DNA of 64,000 nucleotides, from positions 2,067,501 through 2,131,500 of the forward strand of contig OZ005699.1 of assembly GCA_963930775.1 (NCBI GenBank). Reading direction: 5' to 3'. The notes below the pieces were generated by a model. The model saw only the letters and a program-made list of their open reading frames with translations. It did not search any database and was not told the DNA's origin. Shown in pieces: positions 1 to 13,254 of the stretch (position 1 is the stretch's first letter; the number at the start of each line of letters is the position of its first letter). The position numbers were made by a program, and so were the translations under genes. The DNA is from Cliona cf. orientalis. Lineage: Eukaryota; Porifera; Demospongiae; Clionaida; Clionaidae.

Positions 1-1545
1 CCCCTCACAGGAGTTGCTGAGTTGCCAGCAGTTGCCCGTTGTAGCCCAGGGTTGCCAGAGTCTCCACCATCCCCTCCCAGTTGTTGCTGAGTTGCCAGCA
101 GTTGCCCGTTGTAGCCCAGTGTTGCCAGAGTCTGTGACCATCCCCTCCCAGTTGTTGCTGAGTTACCAGCAGTTGCCCGTTGTAGCCCAGTGTTGCCAGA
201 GTCTCCACCATCCCCTCACAGGAGTTGCTGAGTTGCCAGCAGTTGCCCGTTGTAGCCCAGTGTTGCCAGAGTCTCCACCATCCCCTCCCAGTTGTTGCTG
301 AGTTGCCAGCAGTTGCCCGTTGTAGCCCAGTGTTGCCAGAGTCTGTGACCATCCCCTCCCAGTTGTTGCTGAGTTGCCAGCAGTTGCCCGTTGTAGCCCA
401 GTGTTGCCAGAGTCTCCACCATCCCCTCACAGGAGTTGCTGAGTTGCCAGCAGTTGCCCGTTGTAGCCCAGTGTTGCCAGAGTCTCCACTGTCCCTCCCA
501 GTTGTTACTGAGTTGCCAGCAGTTGCCCGTTGTAGCCCAGTGTTGCCAGAGTCTCCACTGTCCCTCCCAGTTGTTGCTGAGTTGCCAGCAGTTGCCCGTT
601 GTAGCCCAGTGTTGCCAGAGTCTGTGACCATCACCTCTCAAGAGTTGCTGAGTTGCCAGTAGTTGCTTGTTGTAGCTCAGTGTTGCCAGCCTGGAGACTG
701 TGGCAACTCTGAGCTACAATGGGCAACTGCTGGCAACTCAGCAACAACTGGGAGGGGATGGTGGAGACTCTGGCAACACTGGGCTACAACGGGCAACTGC
801 TGGCAACTCAGCAACAACTGGGAGGGGATGGTGGAGACTCTGGCAACACTGGGCTACAACGGGCAACTGCTGGCAACTCAGCAACAAATAGGAGTGACAG
901 TGGAGACTCTGGCAACCCTGAGCTACAACGGGCAACTGCTGGTAACTCCGCAACAACTGGGGGGGATGGTGGAGACTCTGGCAACACTTGGCTACAACGG
1001 GCAACTGCTGGCAACTCAGCAACTCCTGTGAGGGGATGGTGGAGACACTGGCAACACTGGGCTACAACGGACAACTGCTGGCAACTCAGCAACAAATAGG
1101 AGTGACAGTGGAGACTCTGGCAACCCTGAGCTACAACGGGCAACTGCTGGTAACTCCGCAACAACTGGGGGGGATGGTGGAGACTCTGGCAACACTGGGC
1201 TACAACAGGCAACTGCTGGCAACTCAGCAACTCCTGTGAGGGGATGGTGGAGACTCTGGCAACACTGGGCTACAACGGGCAACTGCTGGCAACTCAGCAA
1301 CAAATAGGAGTGACAGTGGAGACTCTGGCAACCCTGGGCTACAACGGGCAACTGCTGGCAACTCAGCAACAACTGGGAGGGGATGGTGGAGACTCTGGCA
1401 ACCTTGGGCTACAACGGGCAACTGCTGGCAACTCAGCAACAACTGGGAGGGGATGGTGGAGACTCTGGCAACACTGGGCTACAAGGGGCAACCGCTGGCA
1501 ACTCAGCAACAACTGGGTGGAGACTCTGGCAACTTTAGGCAACTG
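1..1545. repeat. ~70-bp minisatellite in two inverted blocks
   Basis: About 20 tandem units of 70-71 bp, each built from GTTGCC-rich sequence, fill the left edge. Units at 1, 71, 142 and 212 run in one orientation. Near 690-700 the array switches to the reverse complement and continues to about 1545. Units differ by few substitutions and by short variants (a TCACAGGAG or TCCCAGTTG start). Long open frames run through it in several frames only because the unit lacks stops; the period is not a multiple of three, so it is not coding. The array continues beyond the left edge. Confidence 0.95.
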
Positions 1546-2806
1546 CAATAATATACTTAATGATATTCATGCTTTATGATTCTTATATGAAGGTATAGCC
1601 GATAGCTAGTATAATACTACTATAGTAAATGTTACAAAGTTTATTTTTCTTGATTGGTTGGGCAAGTGCCCATATACCGTGTGTACAATAAAATTAAATT
1701 TTATGGAATGCCTACTACCTGACCGAGTCTATTATAATGTAAATGCAGTGGTGGCCTATATTATAGCTACTGTTGATACATATAGACTAGTCCGTTTTTA
1801 TTGCGCATGCGTAGAAGGCATCGTATGATTAATTATTATTTCGTACCACTCCCAGGAACACGGAAATAATGGTATTGGGGGGCGTGTCGTGCGAGTTTGT
1901 TATTACGTGTGATAAATGCTTCTTCATCTAGCTACCTTGCAGCTGAACGTGCGCTCGGGATTCGGGGGACAAAGGTGAGGAAGGAAAGAATCAGCTACCT
2001 TTATTTGTCAGTTACACCAAATTTTAATGCCGGAGTTACAAGTTATTCAAATTTGTACTATGATAATTATAGAGATCTATACAGTATACTATATATTCTC
2101 AGGAGGAGACTCAAAGGGTCCTGTGACTGCCATGGGTGCCAGCCCAGTGCTCTCTTTTGAAGGGGCTGGCATCCAGACTATATAGGGCGTCTGATGTCGT
2201 GCTATGATAACAATTAAAAGGGGTACAGTGGTTGCAGATTTTTGCCCATGTGTGGTACAAATCATTCTGAGTGCAAGGGCCGGGCTGGCTACTATGGTAG
2301 GCAGCACACGACCAGACTTGCCACTTAGCATTGTAAATGAGGCTCTTTCTACTCTGGAGCAGTTGACCTGTGGACATGGCCTTTTGGTAGCTATAATAAT
2401 TTATTATACCCTGCCCGATTGCCAGAAAGACGCTTTTGCTGTCACGGTACTGTACTAAACAGTTCAACCTTGATTATCCAAACACCTTTGGCCACATAGA
2501 GAACTCGAAGGGTTTGGAGAAGTAAAGTGTTTGGGTAACGTCCATACCAAATGTTGGATCTAGACTTGATAGCCATTATTTTTGCCACGCAGCGGCTCAG
2601 GCACAGTGAACCTCAGTCCCTGCCACGTGGGAACCAGCACATGGTCACAATTAATTTTGTACTTTGACCCTGCATTTATGCTGTATCTTGAGTTCTTAAT
2701 AATAATATTATTATTATGATGTGGTTGCAGCATGCTATACTGGCTCCGTGCTGGAATAGCTCGCGAGAACTTAGAAAAGTGAAAAAGAAAAAAAACAAAG
2801 TATAAA

Positions 2807-2880
2807 GCGAGATTTGAACCCGCTACATTCTGTTCCACACACAAGAGCCCCAACCACTACACCACCGCTGTTGCCGCTGC
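2807..2880 (-). mobile_element. tRNA-derived SINE or tRNA pseudogene
   Basis: On the minus strand there is an A-box-like TGGTGTAGTGGTTGG and a B-box-like GGTTCAAATCTCG, spaced as in a tRNA. The T arm pairs (GCGGG with CTCGC), but the acceptor strands do not pair and an A/T-rich tail follows. This fits a SINE head or a dead tRNA rather than a functional tRNA gene. Copy B lacks it at the matching place. Confidence 0.5.
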
Positions 2881-2927
2881 TGCCGCTGCTGCCAATCATT
2901 ATTTCCCCCCTATCATAGACAAACCCT

Positions 2928-3118
2928 AGAGACTAACCCTGCTAACCATTGGCAACCCATCCCTCCCTACCCATCCATATCGCGCATAAACAAACCCTAC
3001 AGACTAACCCTGCTAACCATTGGCAACCTATCCCCAACCCCCCCAGCCCCTCCCATCCAACCCTGCTAACCATTGGCAACCCATCCCCAACCCCCCAGCC
3101 CCTCCCATCCATACCGCG
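2928..3118. repeat. Imperfect tandem repeat (CTAACCATTGGCAACC)
   Basis: Three to four copies of a C-rich unit of about 60 bp, each containing CCTGCTAACCATTGGCAACC followed by runs of CCCC. It lies next to the SINE-like sequence and is absent from copy B. Confidence 0.75.
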
Positions 3119-4296
3119 TATACGTATATTAGTATACATGAACGAACCATTGTTGCGCGCGCCTCCCTATGGCCATTCCAGCACGTCGCACGGAGCCATC
3201 ATGGCACGGAGCCATTGTGGCACGCTACAGTGGTAGTGCAGTTTATTGTTATCCCATACATATGTACAAGGGATAAAGCAATCAGTTGTCCGTCTGCATG
3301 TTGTCGTTGTCATCAACACGAAAATCTCCAGATCTTGAGTTCTAGGTATCTGTGTGCACAACGAATCGGTAGATATCGGATGAAACTCTGGTTTCTACAT
3401 GCTTCTAATAATTGTTGTAAATGGCTTACTAGCTCTAAAAATTGTGCATTTTCTGTTCAGCATGCCTGTGGTTTATCGACCACACCCACTCTACTGGCAT
3501 GACATTGTGCTGGTGCGATGTCGACTGTGCATGCTTGAGTTCAGTATAGGAAAGGATCATTAAGACTTAGTCATAACATGTAGCTCCAGTGAGTGTTGCA
3601 AAACATGCTACAGAGCACACGGGGTACATGTGCTCTAATTAGTCCTGATTTTGCATCAACCAGCCCTAATATTGCACAATCTGTTCACAGACTCTCACAA
3701 ACTTGTCTGAGTTCATTCATAGTCGGCTGCCAATTGTCTTGTAACTGGATATTGTCAAGTCGACAAATCATGAATCAGATCAGATCAAATTACACACCCT
3801 CTGAAGGAATATTATTAGAATTACGCAAACCCTTAACTCAGTTATGACATGTAGTGCATCCCTACTGCTGTAATAATACAGTGGAACCCCCCTAAAGCGG
3901 ACACCATTGGGACCAAAAATTTTGTCTGCTGTAGCAAGGTGTCCTTAGCTCAGGGGTTAGTGGTTGACCACGCCCCTCATACAATCGCGGCCAGCTATGA
4001 TAAAGCACTACTGTGGATGACGAAAAAGATTGTATTGATAAGAGATCTGTCAATTGCAACTGACAGCTCCTAAGCAAGAATTTGTGACATATTTAACCTG
4101 AAACCGACCGATTTTAATGGTGGGTGTGGCCTAACTTTCTGTTTTGCGAGATTGTTCATTATTGTGCAGACTCGAACAGGACCAAAATAGTGTCTGTTAT
4201 ACGGAATAGCAGGGTGTCCGCTGTTGAGGGGGTTTGAATATACCGGGGTATTGAAGTCTATGGAAATACAGTCCAGACATTCAAAATTGTCCATTA

Positions 4297-4708
4297 TACC
4301 GTAGGACGGGGTTTAATTGTGTAGTTTAATGATTGCATTCTAGTCAATGACAAGTCAGGCAAAAATTGCGAATCCAATAATTGCGATGGATGACCCCGTA
4401 CCGTACTGTAGTATACGTGCACGTTTACAGGTGCTGATCCAGAAATTTTGCACGGAAGGTGGCTGATAGGATGGCTACCCATAGTTAACTATACTGGTGC
4501 AAGGAGGGGTGGCTGATTGATAATGGTGGATGTCTCCAATACTACGTTGCATAAAAGAACTGGTGAAGGGGGTGGCTAGCCACCCATCCCCCCCCTCCCC
4601 GATCAGCCCCTGGTATATGTTGCGAATCTATTAAATTAATTGCGAAACATAGAAAAACTCACAATTTGCAATTAATAGATACTCACAATTAAAACCCAAC
4701 CTACGGTA
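4297..4708. mobile_element. TIR element (TACCGTAGGAC ends), nested
   Basis: Begins TACCGTAGGACGGGGTTTAATTG and ends CAATTAAAACCCAACCTACGGTA in inverted form. It lies inside the CAGTGG element. A close relative without the inner insertion sits at 22856-23067, which identifies both borders. Confidence 0.8.
4428..4612. mobile_element. Innermost TIR element (CAGGNGCTGATC ends)
   Basis: Begins CAGGTGCTGATCC and ends GATCAGCCCCTG, inverted. It interrupts the TACCGTAGG element; the relative at 22856-23067 reads straight through the equivalent point. CAGGGGC ends recall hAT elements, but I see no clear 8-bp target duplication. Confidence 0.6.
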
Positions 4709-5802
4709 TTGTAGATGTCCGCAATTGAGGGGTGTCCGTTAAGCGGGGTTCCACTGTACTCCTCAACTAATTTTACCGTATAATAGGAAACGTTTGAGGA
4801 AGAAAACCTTTACAGCTACCCGCGAAAATTTTCTTTACGAAATTTTAGGCATGCCACACTCATTATGTGATCAATTTAACATTCTGTGAAAGTTTTCTCT
4901 GGGAAATATTCCCTTCCTACCGATCCGCAAAAGTTTTCTCCCTTGAAAGTTTCCTGCTAGCTATATTATTATGTTGAAGCTATAGCTACTGGTAATTAAA
5001 TTAAATTTAAACTAATAGTGCTATAATTAATTTTAATTCCAGGATTTACAAAATAATTACAGCTCACCAGATTGAGTTTGGCTATCCATGCATGCTATAG
5101 GATTGATAGTCTTGTCCCCGGCCCCATTCACAAATGGAGAGGGTCTGGTGAAGTTTGAGCATTTTCTAGGTTTTACAAGCTCAGAAGCCTTATTTTGTGT
5201 AAGCCAATCAGATTGCAGCTCTACGATTTGCACATGATATATATTGCATCACATTGCAAAGCAACATCAGCTTCACTAATCAATCAGAATGACGTTATAG
5301 CCCCAAGATTTTAAATTTATGAATAAAATTAGTTATGGGCAAACATTACAATTATACATGGCTTCATAGTAATAAGGAATAATTCTCTCACATCAACTCT
5401 CTAGTTTTGACCAATTCGATCTATGTGTCCATGTAAAAATGTGCTCCCTATTAGCTAAGCCCCCCATGAATTTTTTTTCTACTTAGTGTGTAAATATTGT
5501 AGGTAGGCGTGAACTCACACTTGGTTGCAAGGATGTATCTATACTATACGAGGGTTATAATTATTATAAACTGATTGTGCATGCATGTTTATCACATACA
5601 GATTAATTTTAATAACTCTCTATTAATTTTTACATCATACAGTCTTACAGTGACCAATCTTACTGTCAAAGCGAAACCCGTGTCTATAGTTATTGTATCA
5701 AGTTTCTTGTAATCACTACAACAATTAAATCTGACTAATATACTAAATCAGCCGTGAATAATACGAGATTAAACTAACTAGCTGTCGTGGGGCCATTGAG
5801 GT

Positions 5803-8800
5803 ATGGCCTCTCCAAGGGAGAATGACAGTCCACTTCACTCTGCCGTCAGACATGGTCAGTTGGAAGAGGTTAGAAGGCTCCTGGATCAACCAGATGATGT
5901 AGACATCAACTGTGTTAATTCCAACCATGAGACTCCTCTGCACTTGGCTTGTGCTCTAGGTCACTCAGGTATTATCAAACTCCTTATAGCGTTTGGAGCA
6001 AATATGTTCATAAAGGACTCATATAATAAAGACTGTTATGATAGAATAATTATAAGTGATATTGAAATCTATGAGTTAGTGAAGAGACTATTGTACGATC
6101 GGAATCTCTGGTTGAAATGTCCAGCTTTTACTGAAAATGATGATCCTCTTCACAGTGCTGTTAAAGATGGTGAACTAGAGAGAGTGCAGGATATCCTGGA
6201 TCATAGGACAGTGGGTATCAATGACAAAAATTCAGCCCATGAGACTGCACTACACATTGCCTGTGCAATGGGACACAATGGTATTGTACACGTGCTAATT
6301 ATTAATGGTGCCAGTATGTGTGAACGAGATGGTTATAACAATGCTCCAATCCACAGGGCAGCTGCCATGGGACATACTGATACTGTGGATATGTTAGTAA
6401 CAGAGTTTGGGTGTGATCCAGCTATCAGAGGTTACCAAGGAAGATCATTGCTTCATTTTGCTTGTGGCAGTGGGAATGCTAAGCTCTTGGAGATACTAGT
6501 TCAAAGGAATTTTCTTGATCCAGTCAATGATAGGGATGCTTGTGGGCTCACTCCTCTCCACATAGCTGCTCTCAGTGGTCATGAGAACATTATAAATATA
6601 CTTATTGAGACATTTAATTCTCCAGTCGATTGTAAAAACAGAGTTTCTCATACACCGCTTCATTTGGCTTGTATTGATGGCAATATGCACATTGTCAAGC
6701 TGCTTGTGTCACGACACAATGCTGATGTTAATGTTCGTAATGATCAAAATGTCCTACCACTCCATCTAGCAGCTGAGGGAGGACATACAAAGCTTGTTAT
6801 AGCCATCATTAAGGATTTCAACTGTAATCCAAATGAAAAATCACTTGAAGGTAGAAATATTCTACATGAAGCAAGTGAAAACGGTCATGATGATTTAGCA
6901 GAAACTTTGATCACTGACTTTGGCTTAAGCCCCGTATGTGTGGATGATAATAAAAATACTCCTCTTCACTACGCTGCATTGAGTGGTCATCTTAATTTGA
7001 TCAATGTGCTTATATCTCGGTACAATGCTGATATTAGTGCTCGTAATAGTCGAAATCAGTTACCACTCCATCTAGCGGCTGAGAGGGGGCATATAAAACT
7101 TGTTAAAGCCTTCATTAATGACTTTAATTGCAATCCGAGTGAAAAGGGATGGGAAGGTAAAACAATCCTTCACGAAGCGAGTCTAAATGGACACATTAAA
7201 TTAGCAGAAATTTTGATTACAGACTTTGGTTTAGATCCAATGTGTGTGGATGATGATAAGTACACTCCTCTCCACTATGCTGCCTATGCGGGTCATCTCG
7301 ATGTTGTCAATATGCTTGTGATACGACACAATGCTGATGTTAATGCTCGTAATAATCAAAATGACTTACCACTCCATTTAGCCGCTGAGAGAGGACATAC
7401 AAAACTTGTGAAAGCCTTCATTACTGATTTCAATTGCAATCCAAATATAAAAGGATTTAAATCTAGAACTATTCTTCACAAAGCGAATGAACGTGGACAT
7501 GTTCAATTGGCAGAAACATTGATCACAGACTTTGGCTTAGATCCCATGTGTGTGGATGATGAAAAGAACACTCCTCTCCACTATGCTTCCTTGGGTGGTC
7601 ATCTCAATGTTATCAATACGCTTATATCACGGCACAGTGTTGATGTTAATGCTCGAAATAGTATAAATGCCCTACCACTCCATCTAGCAGCTAGCAAAGG
7701 GCATGCAGAACTTGTTAAAGCCTTCATCTATGACTTCAATTGCAATCCAAATGGAAAAGGAATTAAAGGTAGAAGTATCCTTCATGAAGTGTGTGCAAAT
7801 GGACACATAAAACTAGCAAAAACTATAATCACAGACTTTGGCTTAGATCCCATGTGTACGGATGATAACAAGTTCACTCCTCTCCACTGTGCTGCCTTTG
7901 GTGGTCATCTCAATGTTGTTGATATGCTTGTGTCACAGCACAATGCTGATGTTAATATTCGTAATAATCAGAAAGAGTTACCACTCCATCTAGCAGCTAG
8001 GAGAGGACATACAAAACTTGTTAAAGCATTCATTTTTGATTTTAATTGCAACCCAAATGAAAAGGGATTTAAGGGTAAAACTATTCTTCACGAAGCAAGT
8101 ACAAATGGACATGTTGAATTAGTAGAAACTCTAATAAAATCAGATATTGGCATTGATCTCGTGTGTGTGGATGATAATGAGAACACTCCTCTCCACTATG
8201 CTGCCTTGAGTGGTCATCATACTGTCATCAGAATTCTTGTGTCATGGCACAGTGCTGATGTTTATGCTCGTAATAATCAAAATAGGTTACCACTCCATCT
8301 AGCAGCTAGGAGAGGACATATAAAACTTGTTAAAACCTTCCTTAATGACTTCAGTTGCAATGCAAATGAAAAGGGATTTAAAGGTAGAACTATCCTTCAT
8401 GAAGCGAGTTTGAATGGGCACGTTGAATTAGCAGAAACTTTAATCACAGACTTTGGCTTAGATCCCATGTGTGTGGATGATGATGAGAACACTCCTCTCC
8501 ACTATGCTGCCATGGGTGGTCATCTTAATTTGATCATTGTGCTTGTATCTCGGCACAATGCTGATGTTAATGCTTATAATAATCAAAGTCAATTACCACT
8601 CCATCTAGCAGCTGAGAGGGGGCATACAAAACTTGTCATAGCCTTTATTAATGATTTTAATTGCAATCCGAGTGAAAAGGGATGGGAAGGTAAAACAATC
8701 CTTCACGAAGCGAGTCTAAATGGACACGTTAAATTAGCAGAAACTTTAATTATAGACTTTGGTTTAGATCCCATGTGTGTGGATGATGATAAATACACTC

Positions 8801-11800
8801 CTCTCCACTATGCTGCCTATGGGGGTCATCTCGATGTTGTCAATATGCTTGTGATACGACACAATGCTGATGTTAATGCTCATAATAATCAAAATGACTT
8901 ACCACTTCATTTAGCCGCTGAGAAAGGACATACAAAACTTGTGAAAACCTTCATTACTGATTTCAATTGCAATCCAAATGTAAAAGGATTTAAATCTAGA
9001 AGTATTCTTCACAAAGCAAATGAACGTGGACACATTGAATTGACAGAAACATTGATCACAGACTTTGGCTTAGATCCCATGTGTGTGGATGATGATGAGA
9101 ACACTCCTCTCCACTCTGCTGCCTTGGGTGGTCATCTCAATGTTGTCAATATGCTTGTATCATCGCACAATGTTGATGTTAATGCTCGTAACAAACAAAA
9201 TGCCCTACCACTCCATCTAGCAGCTAGCAAAGGGCATGCAGAACTTGTTAAAGCCTTCATTTATGACTTCAATTGCAATCCAAATAGAAAGGGAATTAAA
9301 GGTAGAAGTATCCTTCATGAAGTGTGTGCAACTGGATACATCAAACTAGCAGAAACTATAATCACAGATTTTGGCTTAGATCCCATGTGTACAGATGATA
9401 ACAACTTCACTCCCCTCCATTATGCTGCCTTTGGTGGTCATCTCAATGTTGTTGATATGCTTGTGTCACGGCACAATGCTGACGTTAGTACTCGTAATAA
9501 TCAGAAAGAGTTACCACTCCACATAGCTGCTAGGAGAGGACATACAAAAGTTGTTAAAGCATTCCTTAATGATTTTAATTGCAACCCAAATGAAAAGGGA
9601 TTTAAAGGTAGAACTATCCTTCACGAAGCAATTATAAATGGACATGTTGAATTAGCGGAAACTCTAATTACAGATATTGGCATTGATCTCGTGTGTGTGG
9701 ATGATAATGAGAATACTCCTCTCCACTATGCTGCCTTCGGTGGTCATCATAGTGTCATCAAATTGCTAGTGTCATGGCACAGTGCTGATGTTTATGCTCG
9801 TAATAATCAAAATAGGTTACCACTCCATCTAGCAGCTAGGAGAGGACACACAAAACTTGTTAAAGCATTCATCGATGATTTTAATTGCAATCCAAATGAA
9901 AAGGGATTTAAAGGCAGAACTGTCCTTCACGAAGCGAGTCTAAATGGACACGTTGAATTAGCAGAAACTTTAATCACAGACTTTGGCTTAGATCCCATGT
10001 GTGTGGACGATGATGGGTACACTCCTCTCCACTATGCTGCCTTGAGTGGTCACCTCAATGTTGTCGATATGCTTGTGTCACGGAACAATGTTGATGTTAA
10101 TGCTCGTAATAATCAAAGTGAATTTCCTCTCCTCCTAGCTGCTAGTAGAGGACATACAAAACTTGCTAAGGCCTTCATTAATGACTTCAATTGCAATCCA
10201 AATGAAATATACAAAGGTAAAACTATCCTTCACGAAGCGAGTTTAAATGGACACGTTGAAATAGCAGAAACTTTAATCACAGATTTTGGCTTTGATCCCA
10301 TGTGTTTGGATGATGATGAGAACACTCCTCTCCACTCTGCCGCCTTGGGTGGTCATCTCAATGTTGTCAATATGCTTATATCACGGTACAGTGTTGATGT
10401 TAATGCTCGTAATAAACAAAATGCCCTACCACTCCATCTAGCAGCTAGCAAAGGGCATACAGAACTTGTTAAACACTTCATTATTGATTTCAATTGCAAT
10501 CCAAATGAAGAAGGATTTGAAGGTAAATCAATTCTTCACGAAGCGAGTATAAATGGCCACGTTGAATTAGCTGAAACTTTAATCACAGACTTTGGCTTAG
10601 ACCCCATGTGTGTGGATGATGATGAGAACACTCCTCTCCACTATGCTGCCTTATTTGGTCATCTCAATGTTGTCGATATGCTTGTGTCACGGAACGATGT
10701 TGATGTTAATGCTCGTAATAATCAAAGTGAATTTCCACTCCTCCTAGCTGCTAGTAGAGGACATACAAAACTTGTTAAAGCCTTCATTAAAGAATACAAT
10801 TGCAATCCAAATGAACTGATGTTTGATGATAGAAATATCCTTCATGAAGCAAGTGCAAATGGGCACGTTGAATTAGCAGAAACTTTAATCATAGAATTTG
10901 GCTTAGATCCCATGTGTGTGGATGATGAAAAGAACACTCCTCTCCACTATGCTGCCTGGAATGAGCATCTTAATGTTGTCAAAAAGCTTGTGTCACAGCA
11001 CAGTGTTGACATAAAGTTTTGCAATAAACATGCTGACTCACCACTACAATTAGCAGCCAGTAGAGGATATACAAATATTGTAAAAGTGATGATTAAAGAG
11101 CTTAATCACAAGGCAAATATCGGAGGGCTGCAATCTCAGGCTGCCTCAACCTTATTCTCTAATGCTTGTAAAAAAGGAGTGCAAAATTTGGCAATAACAT
11201 TAATTACAGATTTAGTTTGCCTATCTCCATTGTCTGCTGATAGTGATGGTAACACACTACTTCATATAGCGGCTATGCATGGACAGGAGCGGTGTGTGGC
11301 TTTGCTATTAAATGTATACAATGCTCCAGTTTATGTAAGGAACAATGCTGGAAAAATAGCAAGAGAAGTTTCAAAATCTAGTCGCATTAGAGGAATATTT
11401 GACAGTTATTTAAAGCAAAATGTAAGAAATATTCAAGACAATTACAAAACACTGCAACTACTATCATCAAAGAAGTACTCTGAACAAAGACTTACTAGAG
11501 TGTTTGTGGTAGGCAATATCCTGTCGGGTAAAAGTACTTTGATCGAGTCATTGAAAAGGGAAGGTTTCTTTGCTTCTTTTGGTCAAGTGTCTGATAATAC
11601 AGTTCCATTACATACTAGTGGAATCATTCCAAGTGTTCACGATAGCAAAACTATTGGAAGAATTCTTTATTACGATTTTGCTGGAGATCCAGAGTATTAC
11701 TCTTCACACTCGGCAATCATATCAAATGTAATACGATCCAAAGTTGGTTCAAATGTATTCTTGATTGTTTTAAGTTTCAACAAAGACATCAGTAAAATTC

Positions 11801-13201
11801 AAGAAGAACTAGGATACTGGTTATGTTTTGTATCTTATCACAGTAAATATGCAAGTGAAAGTAAATGCACTGTCACAGTGATGACAATTGGCAGTCACAT
11901 TGATTGTATTACTAGTGCTGACAAGAACAGAAAACTTAAAAGTATTTCCAAATTTACAGACACACATTTTCCCCATATATCGCCTAGTCCTGGTAACTTT
12001 GAATTTTATAAAGATACTTTAACATTGAATTGTCGACAACCAAGATCAGCTCAGGCAGTACGAGATGCAATATTTCAGATATCCAAAGACACTCAACCTT
12101 TCAATCTATCCCCCGAGGCTGCTATTCTTCTTGGCCTGTTGGAGAAAGATTTTAAGAATGTCGTTACGTGTAACATTCAACGACTACTGGCACATATTAA
12201 TGATACTGACATTTGTTTGCCATCCACTGTGAAAAACCTGTATCCAGTGCTGGAGCAACTTCATGATGTTGGATTATTAATGATCATCGGAAGGCACAGT
12301 GATAAACTTGAGGACCACATAGTATTGCTCAACATATCCAAACTAACAAATGAAGTGCATGAATTGCTATTTTCCAGTCCTACTCTCAAAGATGACCCCA
12401 ATGTACATGCTCAACTAAGTATGGGAGTTCTAACTCAGAGTTACCTGAACAAAATCCTTCCTGAATATATAGCTTTAGATTGTCTTGTTCAACTCCAATA
12501 TTGCCAATCTTTTGATCATTTTGAGGTTAAATTGGATCATGTAGCACCAGCAAGTCATGAATGTAATGATTCTATGTTATTCTATTTTCCTTCGCTATGT
12601 AAATCAGAGAGAAAAGAATCAATTGTGACTCCGGATGGCTTCAATTATTATATTGGATATTTTGCAGAATGCAAGGTAAAATTGGAATATTTCCCTCCTC
12701 GCTTCTTGCACCTTCTTTTTCTGCGACTTGCATATAGCTATGCACTTCAAGCAGCAGAGGAAACCACAATCACATCAGACATGGAAGCTGTCACTTTATT
12801 ACAAAAATATAATCGTCGCTGTACCATGTGGAAGAATGGAATTCACTGGCTAATGCAAGAAGGTGTTGAATGCTTTGTTGAGAATGTTAATAACAGTAAA
12901 GCATTTATAGTCATCACAAAATCTAAGGAAGAACAAAAATCTACTTGCTCAAAAATGCTTTTCAATATCCTTAGAGAATTTCAACAAGTAAAAGACGAAG
13001 CGTGTGAAGCTGTTGCTCTTCAACAGTATATACTTGATTCCGATAATCCATCATCTTATAGTGATAGGGATAAACTATTTGAAATGAGTCAAGTTGTACA
13101 AGTATTAAGGGAAGGAAAGCGTTCCATAGTTAGTATCACTGGAAAACGACTTTTAGATGCAGAAAAGATTGTCTATTTTATGAAGTGGTGTGCACTTTGG
13201 G
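5803..13201 (+). CDS. Gene A: ankyrin-Roc-COR protein, DAPK1-like without kinase
   Basis: One exon encodes 2,466 residues. The ATG at 5803 is preceded in frame by TGA at 5797, which fixes the start. Residues ~8-1855 are about 50 ankyrin repeats; most form 14 copies of a 102-residue triple-ankyrin unit. A Ras-of-complex GTPase domain follows: P-loop GNILSGKST (~1904), DFAG (~1958), G4-like GSHID (~2034). The next ~400 residues resemble a COR region. The exon ends at a GTAAGT donor (13202), leaving phase 1, as in gene B. Reading through the intron adds only 17 residues before a stop at 13254. No Death-domain exons like those of gene B follow. Ankyrin-Roc-COR(-Death) is the DAPK1 order minus its kinase. 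Probably a cytoplasmic GTPase scaffold; function is inferred from domains. Confidence 0.85.
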
Positions 13202-13254
13202 GTAAGTTTTATCATAGAAAAGTGTTGTTCTACTTTATTTTGGTACTATCTTAA

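Larger units (their letters stand above)
3879..4756. mobile_element. TA-flanked TIR element (CAGTGGAACCCC ends)
   Basis: Starts CAGTGGAACCCC and ends in its reverse complement GGGGTTCCACTG; about 27 bp at each end are inverted copies. TA dinucleotides sit at both borders (3877-3878 and 4757-4758). The copy B locus near 22265-22285 joins the flanks without the element, so it is a real insertion or excision. TA target sites and CAGTGGAACC ends suit the Tc1/mariner-pogo group (family knowledge). No transposase frame remains, so it is non-autonomous. Confidence 0.85.
1650..5802. repeat. Upstream part of segmental duplication, copy A
   Basis: This non-coding stretch matches the region upstream of gene B in order and orientation. 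Anchor pairs are 1797/20485, 2100/20759, 3461/21673, 3590/21785, 4759/22277, 4970/22500 and 5390/25335. Identity is high but broken by insertions private to one copy. It contains a short hairpin (about 2130-2180, matched at 20785-20835) and no convincing exon. The last few hundred bases should hold the promoter and 5' leader of gene A; I see no clear TATA or initiator. Confidence 0.85.

Noticed and set aside
1..700. CRISPR-like array
   Set aside because: Units are contiguous and nearly identical with no unique spacers, and the genome is eukaryotic.
5..1579. Overlapping long open frames on both strands in the left 1.6 kb
   Set aside because: They are the minisatellite read in rotating frames; the unit simply lacks stop codons.
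1897..2160. Small plus-strand frame in the duplicated upstream region
   Set aside because: The counterpart in copy B is not preserved as an open frame and no known domain is visible.
2807..2880. Functional tRNA gene
   Set aside because: A and B boxes and the T arm are present, but the acceptor stem does not pair.
13202..13254. C-terminal 17 residues extending gene A
   Set aside because: They follow a good GTAAGT donor at the same position as the gene B donor, so they are intron read-through.
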